NCBI RefSeq assembly: GCF_015207525.1
Contig: NZ_JADEWR010000002.1
Coordinates: 78,732-127,276 of the forward strand
DNA length: 48,545 nt
Source of the DNA: Nodosilinea sp. LEGE 06152
GTDB lineage: Bacteria; Cyanobacteriota; Cyanobacteriia; Phormidesmidales; Phormidesmidaceae
Direction of reading: 5' to 3'
The notes below the pieces were generated by a model. It did not search any database. It had not been told where the DNA came from and saw nothing but the letters and a program-made list of their open reading frames with translations. Both the position numbers and the translations under genes were made by a program. Each line of letters starts with the position of its first letter. Positions within the stretch are counted from its first letter, which is position 1. Shown piece after piece: positions 34,762 to 40,425 of the stretch.

Positions 34762-35132
34762 GCTTCTAGCTCATGCTTAGCTTTCTGGGCTCGGAGTTTT
34801 TCCCAAAGAGCATCTCGACCTGGTCTGGGTTGCGTTGCTCCAAGACGAGCAACATGCTCACGGTTACGTTCCTCCCAATACTGCCGATTTTCCTCAGATT
34901 GCTTTAGAACAAGCTGATATTCTTCTTCGACTTCAGAACGATTTGCTTCAATGTAAGATAAAGCAGCCTTAATCTGTTCCTCTGTTAGGTCAAACAAGGC
35001 GCGGATGAATTTTGGAGGGTACTGAGCCGTCACGTAGTCCATCACATCGTAGAGGGTGATGCGTGTACCAGAAATTGTTAGCCCTCGTTCTGTACGGATG
35101 ATGGCTGGTTGGTTGTGGGATACTGAAGTCAT
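34758..35132 (-). CDS. DUF433 family putative antitoxin
   Basis: A 124-residue protein with the DUF433 core: IIRTERGLTISGTRITLYDVMDYVTAQYPPKFIRALFDLTEEQIKAALSYIEANR (anchor pieces: GLTISGTRITLYDVMDY and LTEEQIKAALSYIEANR). This is a small helix-turn-helix-like domain found as the upstream partner of DUF5615/PIN-like toxins. A charged helical C-terminus (EEYQLVLKQSEENRQYWEERNRE) probably wraps the toxin. Start: ATG 35132 (complement) has GGAGG eight bases upstream; ATG 35138 and GTG 35153 are in-frame alternatives. Expected to autoregulate the pair; no operator was identified. Confidence 0.82.
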   Translation of the reverse strand: MTSVSHNQPAIIRTERGLTISGTRITLYDVMDYVTAQYPPKFIRALFDLTEEQIKAALSYIEANRSEVEEEYQLVLKQSEENRQYWEERNREHVARLGATQPRPGRDALWEKLRAQKAKHELEA

Positions 35133-35194
35133 ATCCATAGCCTCCGAAGCCACGTAGGAAGTAATACTATCGTAACTTACAAATCTACATTGGC

Positions 35195-35266
35195 TAGATC
35201 CCCCCTGCCCCTATATTTAGGGGGTTAAAGCGTGCACCTTAGACAGTGAGAAACTGGGGGGATCTA
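35195..35266. repeat. inverted repeat TAGATCCCCCC
   Basis: Perfect 11-bp arms at 35195-35205 and 35256-35266 bound 50 bp. The AGATCCCCC arm belongs to a common cyanobacterial dispersed-hairpin family. It lies just upstream of the DUF433/DUF5615 pair. Confidence 0.8.
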
Positions 35267-35307
35267 TAGCTGAGTAAATATGTATCTCACTCAATCGGGA
35301 ACCGCCA

Positions 35308-35440
35308 TAACAGATAAAGCTAGACTTCGCAAATCATAATTACAAATTCTTCCTCAGTACCGGTTTTAATAAACTTCCCGATCTGCTCAAATCCCACTTG
35401 CTCCCAACTCGTTGCGCCCGCTTGTTAAATTCCGCGATCG
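35308..35440 (-). pseudogene. frameshifted 3' fragment of the GNAT gene
   Basis: This 133-bp stretch is a near-copy of 36272-36405, the last ~40 codons of the GNAT gene plus ~12 bp after its stop. Relative to the intact gene it lacks one base (TTGGGAGC where the gene has TTTGGCAGC on the coding strand), which would shift the frame. The decoded pieces NKRAQRV and FIKTGTEEEFVIMI match the intact C-terminus. Similarity begins at a GCGATCG sequence and ends just after GTTA on the coding strand. It has no start codon or upstream gene, so it is a dead remnant of a second acetyltransferase copy. Confidence 0.88.
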
Positions 35441-35515
35441 CCCCCCTTTTGCCTTAGCCTGCTATACTGCTTTCCTCCTTACTCGGAAAGAACAGATTGA
35501 TGTTTATGGTGGAAT

Positions 35516-35590
35516 GCCTAGCGGTGCAGTTGTGCGACGGCAAACACCCACCGACAACCTTTGCACCGTCCGCACCAATGAGTGTTAGGC
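35516..35590 (-). other. degenerate attC-like hairpin after vapC
   Basis: Read on the minus strand, four bases after the VapC stop: R''-like GCCTAAC, an 8-nt unpaired spacer, L''-like GTGCGGACGG, ~25 nt centre, L'-like CCGTCGCAC (one base fewer, leaving an extrahelical base), a 9-nt spacer, then GCTAGGC in the R' position. R' departs from the GTTRRRY consensus (GCT instead of GTT), so it is probably inactive. It has the same orientation and gene-following position as the better site at 36819-36904. Confidence 0.45.
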
Positions 35591-35594
35591 GGCT

Positions 35595-35975
35595 TTAGCG
35601 ACTATAGGGTTGCTCCATGCTCAAGCCTGAGATGACTTGGTAGTGCTTCACATTGAAAGTGCAGAGGGTTGAGTTACGCCCAACGGCACAGGCAGCAATC
35701 AAAGCATCAATCAATCCAACCTTGTGAGACAGATGATAGGCTGTAAAATCAGATAGAGCACGAGCGCAGTCAGTTTCGGTCGGCCAAACAATGGCCAATG
35801 GCGCTACAAGCTGTAGAACTTTCCGCACCTGTTGCTTATTTTGAGCATCCTGAATTAATTTCATCACCACAAAACCTGGGATGCTCGGCAGATCTGAGAG
35901 CGAGGCAAACCAAGTCAGTGCTGGCCCGTAACCACGCTGAATGTCGATCATGACATCAGTATCAACTAAATACAT
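35595..35975 (-). CDS. VapC-type PIN-domain toxin
   Basis: A 126-residue PIN nuclease. The first acidic residue lies in MYLVDTDVMIDIQRG (Asp5), another acidic cluster in TETDCARALSDF, and the third in VGLIDALIAACAVG; the C-terminal TFNVKHYQVI matches the T-x-N-xx-H/D-(F/Y) PIN ending. VapC toxins cleave tRNA or rRNA in known cases; the target here is unknown. The start is ATG 35975 (complement); a frame extending to 36047 overlaps the antitoxin and is rejected. It begins 7 bp after the antitoxin stop. A hairpin resembling an attC site follows its stop by four bases. Confidence 0.88.
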   Translation of the reverse strand: MYLVDTDVMIDIQRGYGPALTWFASLSDLPSIPGFVVMKLIQDAQNKQQVRKVLQLVAPLAIVWPTETDCARALSDFTAYHLSHKVGLIDALIAACAVGRNSTLCTFNVKHYQVISGLSMEQPYSR

Positions 35976-35982
35976 TCGCTGC

Positions 35983-36243
35983 CTAAGCTTGCTCACGGTG
36001 TTCAGCCTGGTCGCGCAATCGGCGGGCGTACTCCTGACTGTCAGCAATATCAGGTCGAGAGTTGATCACCCCAACGCTTTCCCAGTAGGCAACGAGATCT
36101 ATCCCCGTTTTGGGAGGATTTTGCAGAAAAGGACGAAATGAGAGAACACGCAGAATGTATTCCGACAAAGGCAATTTAAGCTGGGAAGCCTCAGCAGAAA
36201 GCTCGTTCTCTAACTCTGAGGGTAAATCTAAAGAGATAGTCAT
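35983..36243 (-). CDS. VapB-like antitoxin
   Basis: An 86-residue protein beginning MTISLDLPSELENELSAEASQLKLPLSEYILRVLS, a ribbon-helix-helix-like start (strand TISLDLP, then two helices) common among type II antitoxins. The C-terminal part (DSQEYARRLRDQAEHREQA) is a charged helix suited to bind the toxin groove. ATG 36243 (complement) has GGAG nine bases upstream. It directly precedes the PIN toxin on the same strand with a 7-bp gap, the standard antitoxin-first order. Confidence 0.85.
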   Translation of the reverse strand: MTISLDLPSELENELSAEASQLKLPLSEYILRVLSFRPFLQNPPKTGIDLVAYWESVGVINSRPDIADSQEYARRLRDQAEHREQA

Positions 36244-36283
36244 AGCACCAAGCTCCGATGTACCGTTCGTCTAACAGATAAAG

Positions 36284-36763
36284 CTAGACTGCATAAATCA
36301 TAATTACAAATTCTTCCTCAGTACCGGTTTTGACAAACTTCTCTATCTGCTCAAATCCTACTTGCTGCCAAACTCGTTGCGCTCGCTTGTTGAGTTCCGC
36401 GATCGTTACTCGGCACTTCTGTGCTTTATATTGGTTAGCTCCGTACTTCACTACGGCTTCAGCATAGTGCTTGCCCTGTCCCTGACCAACTAAGTCTGGG
36501 CGCATTCCCATGCCGATGTCGAGGGCTTCAGTGCAGTAGTCTCCGCCTGGCACTTGGCCATCTGCTCCGAAAGAGCAATAGCCTTCGAGTTCTTCGTGCA
36601 CATTTAAGATTGCATAAAAAGCATTTTTGGGGTCAATTAGATAACATAAGCCTGCTTGGATAGTATTAATATCAAAGTTGTAAGAGTCATAGGGGGGAAG
36701 GTAACGCCAACGAAGAATTGATAGTGCGTGTTCTTTCTCGAGTCGTCGAAAGGAAAATTTCAT
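36284..36763 (-). CDS. GNAT family N-acetyltransferase
   Basis: A 159-residue GCN5-type acetyltransferase. Landmarks: N-terminal FSFRRLEKEHALSILRWRY, strand LEGYCSFG, IGMGMRPDLVGQGQGKHYAEAVV with the acetyl-CoA-binding (R/Q)xGQGxG motif, and AELNKRAQRVWQQVGFEQI, where NxRAxxVxxxxGF is the classical motif B end. Substrate unknown. AT-rich codon use sets it apart from chromosomal neighbours. The start at 36763 (complement) lies ~55 bp after the attC-like hairpin, as expected for a cassette gene. A frameshifted copy of its 3' end lies ~950 bp away at 35308-35440. Confidence 0.93.
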   Translation of the reverse strand: MKFSFRRLEKEHALSILRWRYLPPYDSYNFDINTIQAGLCYLIDPKNAFYAILNVHEELEGYCSFGADGQVPGGDYCTEALDIGMGMRPDLVGQGQGKHYAEAVVKYGANQYKAQKCRVTIAELNKRAQRVWQQVGFEQIEKFVKTGTEEEFVIMIYAV

Positions 36764-36818
36764 TTCGAATTCCCGATTAAAACTGTTTGAGAGAAAAATT
36801 TCCTATCACAAGATTGCG

Positions 36819-36904
36819 GCCTAACAGTTCGCTTGAGCGCCTGCAAACAGCCTTCGCAATTCACTAAGATCTTTTGGCGATCCGCTTCAAGCGAGTTGTT
36901 AGCC
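36819..36904 (-). other. attC-like recombination site
   Basis: An 86-bp imperfect palindrome, read on the minus strand: R'' GGCTAAC, 4-nt spacer AACT, L'' CGCTTGAAGCG, ~43 nt centre, L' CGCTCAAGCG, spacer AACT, R' GTTAGGC. R' fits the integron consensus GTTRRRY exactly. The R boxes pair (one mismatch), the two AACT spacers cannot pair with each other, and L'' carries one extra A relative to L'. Paired R boxes, unpaired spacers and an extrahelical base are the defining structure of attC. It begins 47 bp after the stop of the 251-residue gene at 36952. Confidence 0.65.
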
Positions 36905-36951
36905 CATAGAACTCCTGAATCAATTGATGAATAAGACATTATCAATGCAGT

Positions 36952-37707
36952 TTAACCAGTTAGGTTTGGGCTATCAACTGTGAATGTTTGTGCCAAGTGC
37001 TTAAGAGTATCAATTTGCTCTGAGGCAGTTATTGTCCTACCATCTACCCAATCAGATGGAGGCACAGAAGGATTTAGCTTTCCAAAAGCTTGAAGGCAAT
37101 GTGAGTAGGCAACAGCCGCCTGAAGTCTGTAGCTTCCTATAAATTTTCCATCATTACCAAGGAACGACCACGCAATAATTTCTTGCTTAATCCCATTCAA
37201 AAGAGCGATAGCTAGTTCTTCTACATCGTTTATAGTCAGATCAAAATGATGCTGATTAGCTGGATAGAAGTCCAGATTATTTTCAGGAGTAAAGTCGTAA
37301 TAAGTAGTTTTAGGAAGACAGGATATTGGGATAATTAAGGAACCACGTGTACAACTAGATTTCCGTTTAGAACCTCTACTAGAACGAAAGTTACTTTGAG
37401 ACATACCTTCTGCTACAACAGCGAGAGCATGTCCACGATCTAGAGGATCAAGAGTAGCTGAACTGTAGACTGATATACCCGAATCTGCTCCGTCCAAAAC
37501 ACATTGAATCACTCTACCAACTAGTTCTTGATCCCAACTTTGATTGCGATGATGAATCGCCTCATTAACTATAGTAATGAAATCAACACGATTCCTACAA
37601 AGACGCACAAAGTTTTCAGGATAGAGCTTGCCAGACTTTAAACTTTTAGCTCTCCCAAAAGATGTATAAATTTGCTGCAAGAAGTCAGGAAATGAAGACA
37701 TCATCAA
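36952..37707 (-). CDS. unrecognised protein, third gene of TIGR04255 operon
   Basis: A 251-residue protein I cannot assign. It has no membrane segment or signal peptide. The N-terminal half is helical and charged (FVRLCRNRVDFITIVNEAIHHRNQSWDQELVGR, core VDFITIVNEAIHHRNQ). A Ser/Arg-rich low-complexity stretch (QSNFRSSRGSKRKSSCTRG) divides it from a C-terminal half with LTINDVEELAIALLNGIKQE and HCLQAFGKLN. His and Asp/Glu residues are present but no known catalytic motif. Its ATG overlaps the stop of the preceding gene by 4 bp, so it is translationally coupled. The attC-like hairpin follows. AT-rich codon use. Confidence 0.8.
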   Translation of the reverse strand: MMMSSFPDFLQQIYTSFGRAKSLKSGKLYPENFVRLCRNRVDFITIVNEAIHHRNQSWDQELVGRVIQCVLDGADSGISVYSSATLDPLDRGHALAVVAEGMSQSNFRSSRGSKRKSSCTRGSLIIPISCLPKTTYYDFTPENNLDFYPANQHHFDLTINDVEELAIALLNGIKQEIIAWSFLGNDGKFIGSYRLQAAVAYSHCLQAFGKLNPSVPPSDWVDGRTITASEQIDTLKHLAQTFTVDSPNLTG

Positions 37708-38459
37708 CTTAGAAGCTCACTTATGCCTCTAACAAGTTGCGAGTGAGGTAATTCTTGAGTAGAAAGTATTTGAGATAGAATATCTCCACCCAGAGTTCCA
37801 CCACATGTAAGCAGAAAAATTGATGCCGTTTGAGCTAAACGTTTATCAGTGGATTTTAGAAATAAACTAACAGAAGCAAGCAAGCTATCATTACCAGTTG
37901 AAAATTCTGCATCACTAAGAGCCGCGATTAGAATTTGGGCACTTGTGGAAGGGATAGCTTGAATATAACCAGCAAAAAATGTTTGATATTCATGAGAAGC
38001 ATCCATTAACCACTCCGTCATCAAACTTGAAGTCTCGTATAAATTACTTTCCCCCTCTTGAACTTGAGAAAGTTTGTCAAGGCATTCCCTAATCTTATAG
38101 GGAACACTATTTAGAGTTAAAAATTGAACTGAGGGGAATGTAGACGTCCCCATTTCTTGCAAATACTGAAAGCTTGCTACACCTTTGTGCAGAAATATTC
38201 TGTGAACAGCTTCATTTTGAAGAATTCTTCTGTCAATTGAACTATGATCAACTGAAGCTTGAAAATACTCTTCAAATATCGAGGAGATGTCATCTGTAAG
38301 AGTTGGCGAGGCAAGAGAAAAGAATATTCTTTTAGATTTTTCCTTGCTTTCATGCAAGGGGTTTAGGTTGGAGAGCTTGTTGTAACTCTTCTGTGATGCA
38401 CCAGCGGAAGAAGTTTCCTGCTTCTCGGTTAAATTGGTCGAGAAAGTGAGTGACATCAT
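37704..38459 (-). CDS. unrecognised helical protein, second gene of TIGR04255 operon
   Basis: A 251-residue protein of unknown family. The first ~45 residues are polar and low-complexity and correspond to the stretch overlapping the upstream gene; the rest is helical. The C-terminal part (DSLLASVSLFLKSTDKRLAQTASIFLLTCGG) has a HEAT-repeat-like pattern. No catalytic motif was seen. The ATG at 38459 (complement) is preceded by GGAG four bases away (seven from the second, adjacent ATG), giving it its own ribosome site inside the TIGR04255 coding sequence. The 110-bp out-of-frame overlap is unusually long. No alternative in-frame ATG exists before residue ~100; a TTG near 38357 would remove the overlap. 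Confidence 0.78.
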   Translation of the reverse strand: MMSLTFSTNLTEKQETSSAGASQKSYNKLSNLNPLHESKEKSKRIFFSLASPTLTDDISSIFEEYFQASVDHSSIDRRILQNEAVHRIFLHKGVASFQYLQEMGTSTFPSVQFLTLNSVPYKIRECLDKLSQVQEGESNLYETSSLMTEWLMDASHEYQTFFAGYIQAIPSTSAQILIAALSDAEFSTGNDSLLASVSLFLKSTDKRLAQTASIFLLTCGGTLGGDILSQILSTQELPHSQLVRGISELLS

Positions 38460-39132
38460 TTATCTCCGTGTTGTTTTCAGTATAAAAATCAGCATCTATC
38501 AAATAACCTAATTCATCGGATTCATCTTTCCGAGCAAGACCATACCGAACCCGTAAGACTGCATCAGCATAATCAAGACGACAAGCGAACACTGATAATG
38601 CTTCAGTAAAATCATACTCTGGCAAATTATCAGCGACAAAAACTCCTAATACAGGAGGCTGAAGCAAGCTTCGCCAAGAATGCTGTGTTAATTCAAGTTC
38701 CGAGCGGATAATTAAGTCTTGATAACGTAATCCAACTCTAGTGAAGTGTGAAGGAGAGTAGCATTTAACTAATAAGTTGATAGCAGAATCTAAACGAGAT
38801 CTAAAGTCTTCCCACTTCTCATAATCCATTGTTGAAAGAGCGATGAAATCACTAGACAAGACAAGTTTCCACTTTCCTTCTTTATCAAGAAATTCATAAG
38901 TCAATCCTTGACCCATCACTATAGGAGGTGAGTTAGTCTGAGGATTTGACAAAAATGGTAGCTCTATAGCACGAGAGGTGTTCAAAGTTGGATACTCAGC
39001 ACGAATTTCTTCCTGAAAATCAACCGGAACTTCAGTCTCAATCCGTAGAATTTTTGGAAAGCGAAGTTGGCAAATTACCTCTAAAAGAGGGTTCCGGGAA
39101 TACGTTACACGTTGAGACTCAGGGAACTTCAT
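38350..39132 (-). CDS. TIGR04255 family protein
   Basis: A 260-residue cytoplasmic protein with the features I associate with TIGR04255, a sporadically distributed family of unknown function: YSRNPLLEVICQLRFPKILRIE near the N-terminus, the strand/turn KWKLVLSSDFIALSTMDYEKWEDFRSRL, HFTRVGLRYQDLII in the centre, and a C-terminal FFRWCITEELQQAL helix. The last element is where the family normally ends, so the protein appears full length despite the downstream overlap. It is first in a three-gene leftward operon. Codon use is AT-rich relative to flanking chromosomal genes, and patchy family distribution supports acquisition by transfer. Confidence 0.85.
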   Translation of the reverse strand: MKFPESQRVTYSRNPLLEVICQLRFPKILRIETEVPVDFQEEIRAEYPTLNTSRAIELPFLSNPQTNSPPIVMGQGLTYEFLDKEGKWKLVLSSDFIALSTMDYEKWEDFRSRLDSAINLLVKCYSPSHFTRVGLRYQDLIIRSELELTQHSWRSLLQPPVLGVFVADNLPEYDFTEALSVFACRLDYADAVLRVRYGLARKDESDELGYLIDADFYTENNTEINDVTHFLDQFNREAGNFFRWCITEELQQALQPKPLA

Positions 39133-39193
39133 GTATTATCAAACACTTACTACTATGGTTTCCATATCAAGAAAGGTGGAACAGTGTGCTTTT

Positions 39194-39235
39194 TGACCCG
39201 CATATATACTCACTAGCATACAGGGTATGACCCGC
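39194..39235 (-). promoter_or_regulatory. candidate promoter/operator of the TIGR04255 operon
   Basis: Two direct copies of TGACCCGC (39194-39201 and 39228-39235), 34 bp apart, flank a TATATA-containing stretch 60-100 bp upstream of the operon's first ATG. A -10-like element between two identical boxes is consistent with a regulated promoter; this is inference from position only. Confidence 0.3.
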
Positions 39236-39445
39236 TAGATTAATTATCTTCGTTGCATTACCCTTATGGCAACACCTGATTCTAAGCTCTTAGCAGCTAA
39301 CTAAGACCCCTCGTTATATGCTGCCAATGCAGCAATTTGGCTTATCTCAATCCAAAAAAATATAATTTCTTGTTATAAATCCTTCAGTCGCTAGCTATTG
39401 CAGATACGAGGAGTCAGAGGCAAACTATGTATTGAGTGTCAGATC

Positions 39446-39650
39446 TGCTGGATAAGCCCCGTTCTCTCCAAAATTATCTGGCAGATCCACTAGATAATGC
39501 TTGAATCTTAAAGAATTAAACATCATTTCTGCTCGATAAGCCCTTAACGTCTGGGTGTTATCCAGCATTTTTGACAGTTAACTCTGGGCATTAGGAGTAT
39601 TATCCGTCAAATGTGCTGGATAAGCCCTTAATTTGGGGTGTTATCCAGCA
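39446..39650. repeat. three hairpins at exact 84-nt spacing
   Basis: TGCT(G/C)GATAA occurs at 39446, 39530 and 39614, exactly 84 nt apart. Each is followed 18-19 nt later by its inverse TTATC(C/T)(A/G)GC(A), giving three stem-loops: 39442-39487 (14-bp imperfect arms), 39530-39567 and 39614-39650 (10-bp perfect arms). The 84-nt units share little outside the hairpins apart from TAAGCCC after the left arm. They lie 310-520 bp upstream of the leftward operon. It is not a CRISPR array: the conserved parts are palindromic halves and only three units exist. Confidence 0.8.
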
Positions 39651-39699
39651 AGCCCTCATTAGTGTGCTAAACAAGGGCTAAGAGCTGAGTTATCAACTG

Positions 39700-40018
39700 T
39701 AACCAGTTCTCCGAGAACGCATCCCCCACATGCGAGCTTAACCGAAGGCTCTCTGGAGTTGGCTCACCGTCAGCAAACCCTGAACTGCAAAGTAGCCCAT
39801 ACGGTTGTACTTTGGCCCCGCTTCTGGCACGTTAGTAGTGCGGGGAATGATTTTAGGCGGAGAAGAGAGGAGTTCGCACCTCCTCTCTTCTCCTGAGTCA
39901 TCCCAACTTAGTCACGGTAAGCTGGCGATAACCTGGAATCATTCTAGGCTCTAGCGTCTTATTACCTGCAATGGGGACAGCTAGACTCGTTCCCCGTTTT
40001 CTTTAGCGAAAACGGAGA
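39700..40018. ncRNA. hairpin-dense region, candidate structured RNA
   Basis: About 310 nt with no gene but many consecutive stem-loops: 39706-39718 (GTTCT/AGAAC), 39718-39734 (CGCAT/ATGCG), 39788-39814 (CAAAGTA/TACTTTG), 39816-39845 (CCCCGC/GCGGGG), 39859-39893 (14-bp perfect stem, 7-nt loop), 39932-39948, and 39994-40015 (CCGTTTTC/GAAAACGG), the last ending nine bases before the ATG of the next gene. It does not match RNase P RNA, tmRNA, 6S or SRP RNA as I know them. Strand is undecided. It could instead be decayed mobile-element sequence. Confidence 0.35.
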
Positions 40019-40023
40019 CCCGT

Positions 40024-40278
40024 ATGTTTTTAGAACCCACCTCGGGGGATGAGTCCCCCGTACCATTCACCCTACCCTACGACTTCGCTCAGGGCAGGCC
40101 CACCTACCGCCAAGAAACCCTGCGGCACATTCTGCTGGGTGACTACGGCGCAATCACCGATGCCATTAGCCAACTGGTGGCGCTGGGCTACAGCGATCGC
40201 GTCGCCTGGTCAGACCCCATTCCCACCGGGCGCAGCGGCGAGTACGTCGCCGTAATGACCCGCAGGCGTGGGATGTGA
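40024..40278 (+). CDS. small conserved protein with repeat-derived N-terminus
   Basis: An 84-residue protein. From residue ~27 (PTYRQETLRHILLGDYGAITDAI) to LGYSDRVAWSDPIPTGRSGEYVAVMTRR it resembles short cyanobacterial proteins whose usual start is a Met directly before this conserved block. The first 26 residues (including YDFAQGR) are instead encoded by a copy of the dispersed GACTTCGCTCAGGGCAGG repeat and flanking sequence. The likely ancestral start codon position reads AGG. Function unknown; the block is a helical pair followed by two strands. It may still be translated from ATG 40024. It is the first HIP1-containing gene after the island. Confidence 0.7.
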   Translation: MFLEPTSGDESPVPFTLPYDFAQGRPTYRQETLRHILLGDYGAITDAISQLVALGYSDRVAWSDPIPTGRSGEYVAVMTRRRGM

Positions 40279-40303
40279 TCGTAGGGCGATCGCCAATAAA
40301 ATA

Positions 40304-40341
40304 GGCCTGTAGGGGTTTAGCATGCTAAACCCCTACAGGCC
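40304..40341. repeat. 38-bp perfect palindrome
   Basis: Arms of 19 bp (GGCCTGTAGGGGTTTAGCA and exact complement) with no loop, between the 84-residue gene and the hydrolase gene. It is a member of the GTAGGGG...CCCCTAC family seen at 14233, 41656 and 46372. It may serve as a terminator, though it lacks a T-run. Confidence 0.9.
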
Positions 40342-40425
40342 CTACAGGGTGCCTGATTATGAATCGGGGCTTACCAAATCCGATTTCGGATCAGACAGCG
40401 ATCGCCCTCTTTTCCCCAAACCGCT

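Noticed and set aside
36269..36290. Third attC site after the GNAT gene (GTCTAGC...GTTAGAC)
   Set aside because: Only 7 nt separate the two R-like heptamers, so L boxes and a proper hairpin are missing; recorded only as a possible breakpoint in the GNAT duplication finding.
36760..36945. 61-codon open frame between the GNAT gene and the operon
   Set aside because: It is translated directly across the attC-like hairpin, so the coding appearance is incidental; the start lacks support.
39446..39650. CRISPR-like array from the regular 84-nt spacing
   Set aside because: Conserved parts are halves of separate hairpins, the intervening sequence is too long and partly similar, and there are no cas genes.
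39700..40018. Group II intron, RNase P RNA or tmRNA
   Set aside because: No domain V hairpin with the AGC/GAAA features, no RNase P conserved core, and no tmRNA tRNA-like ends were seen.
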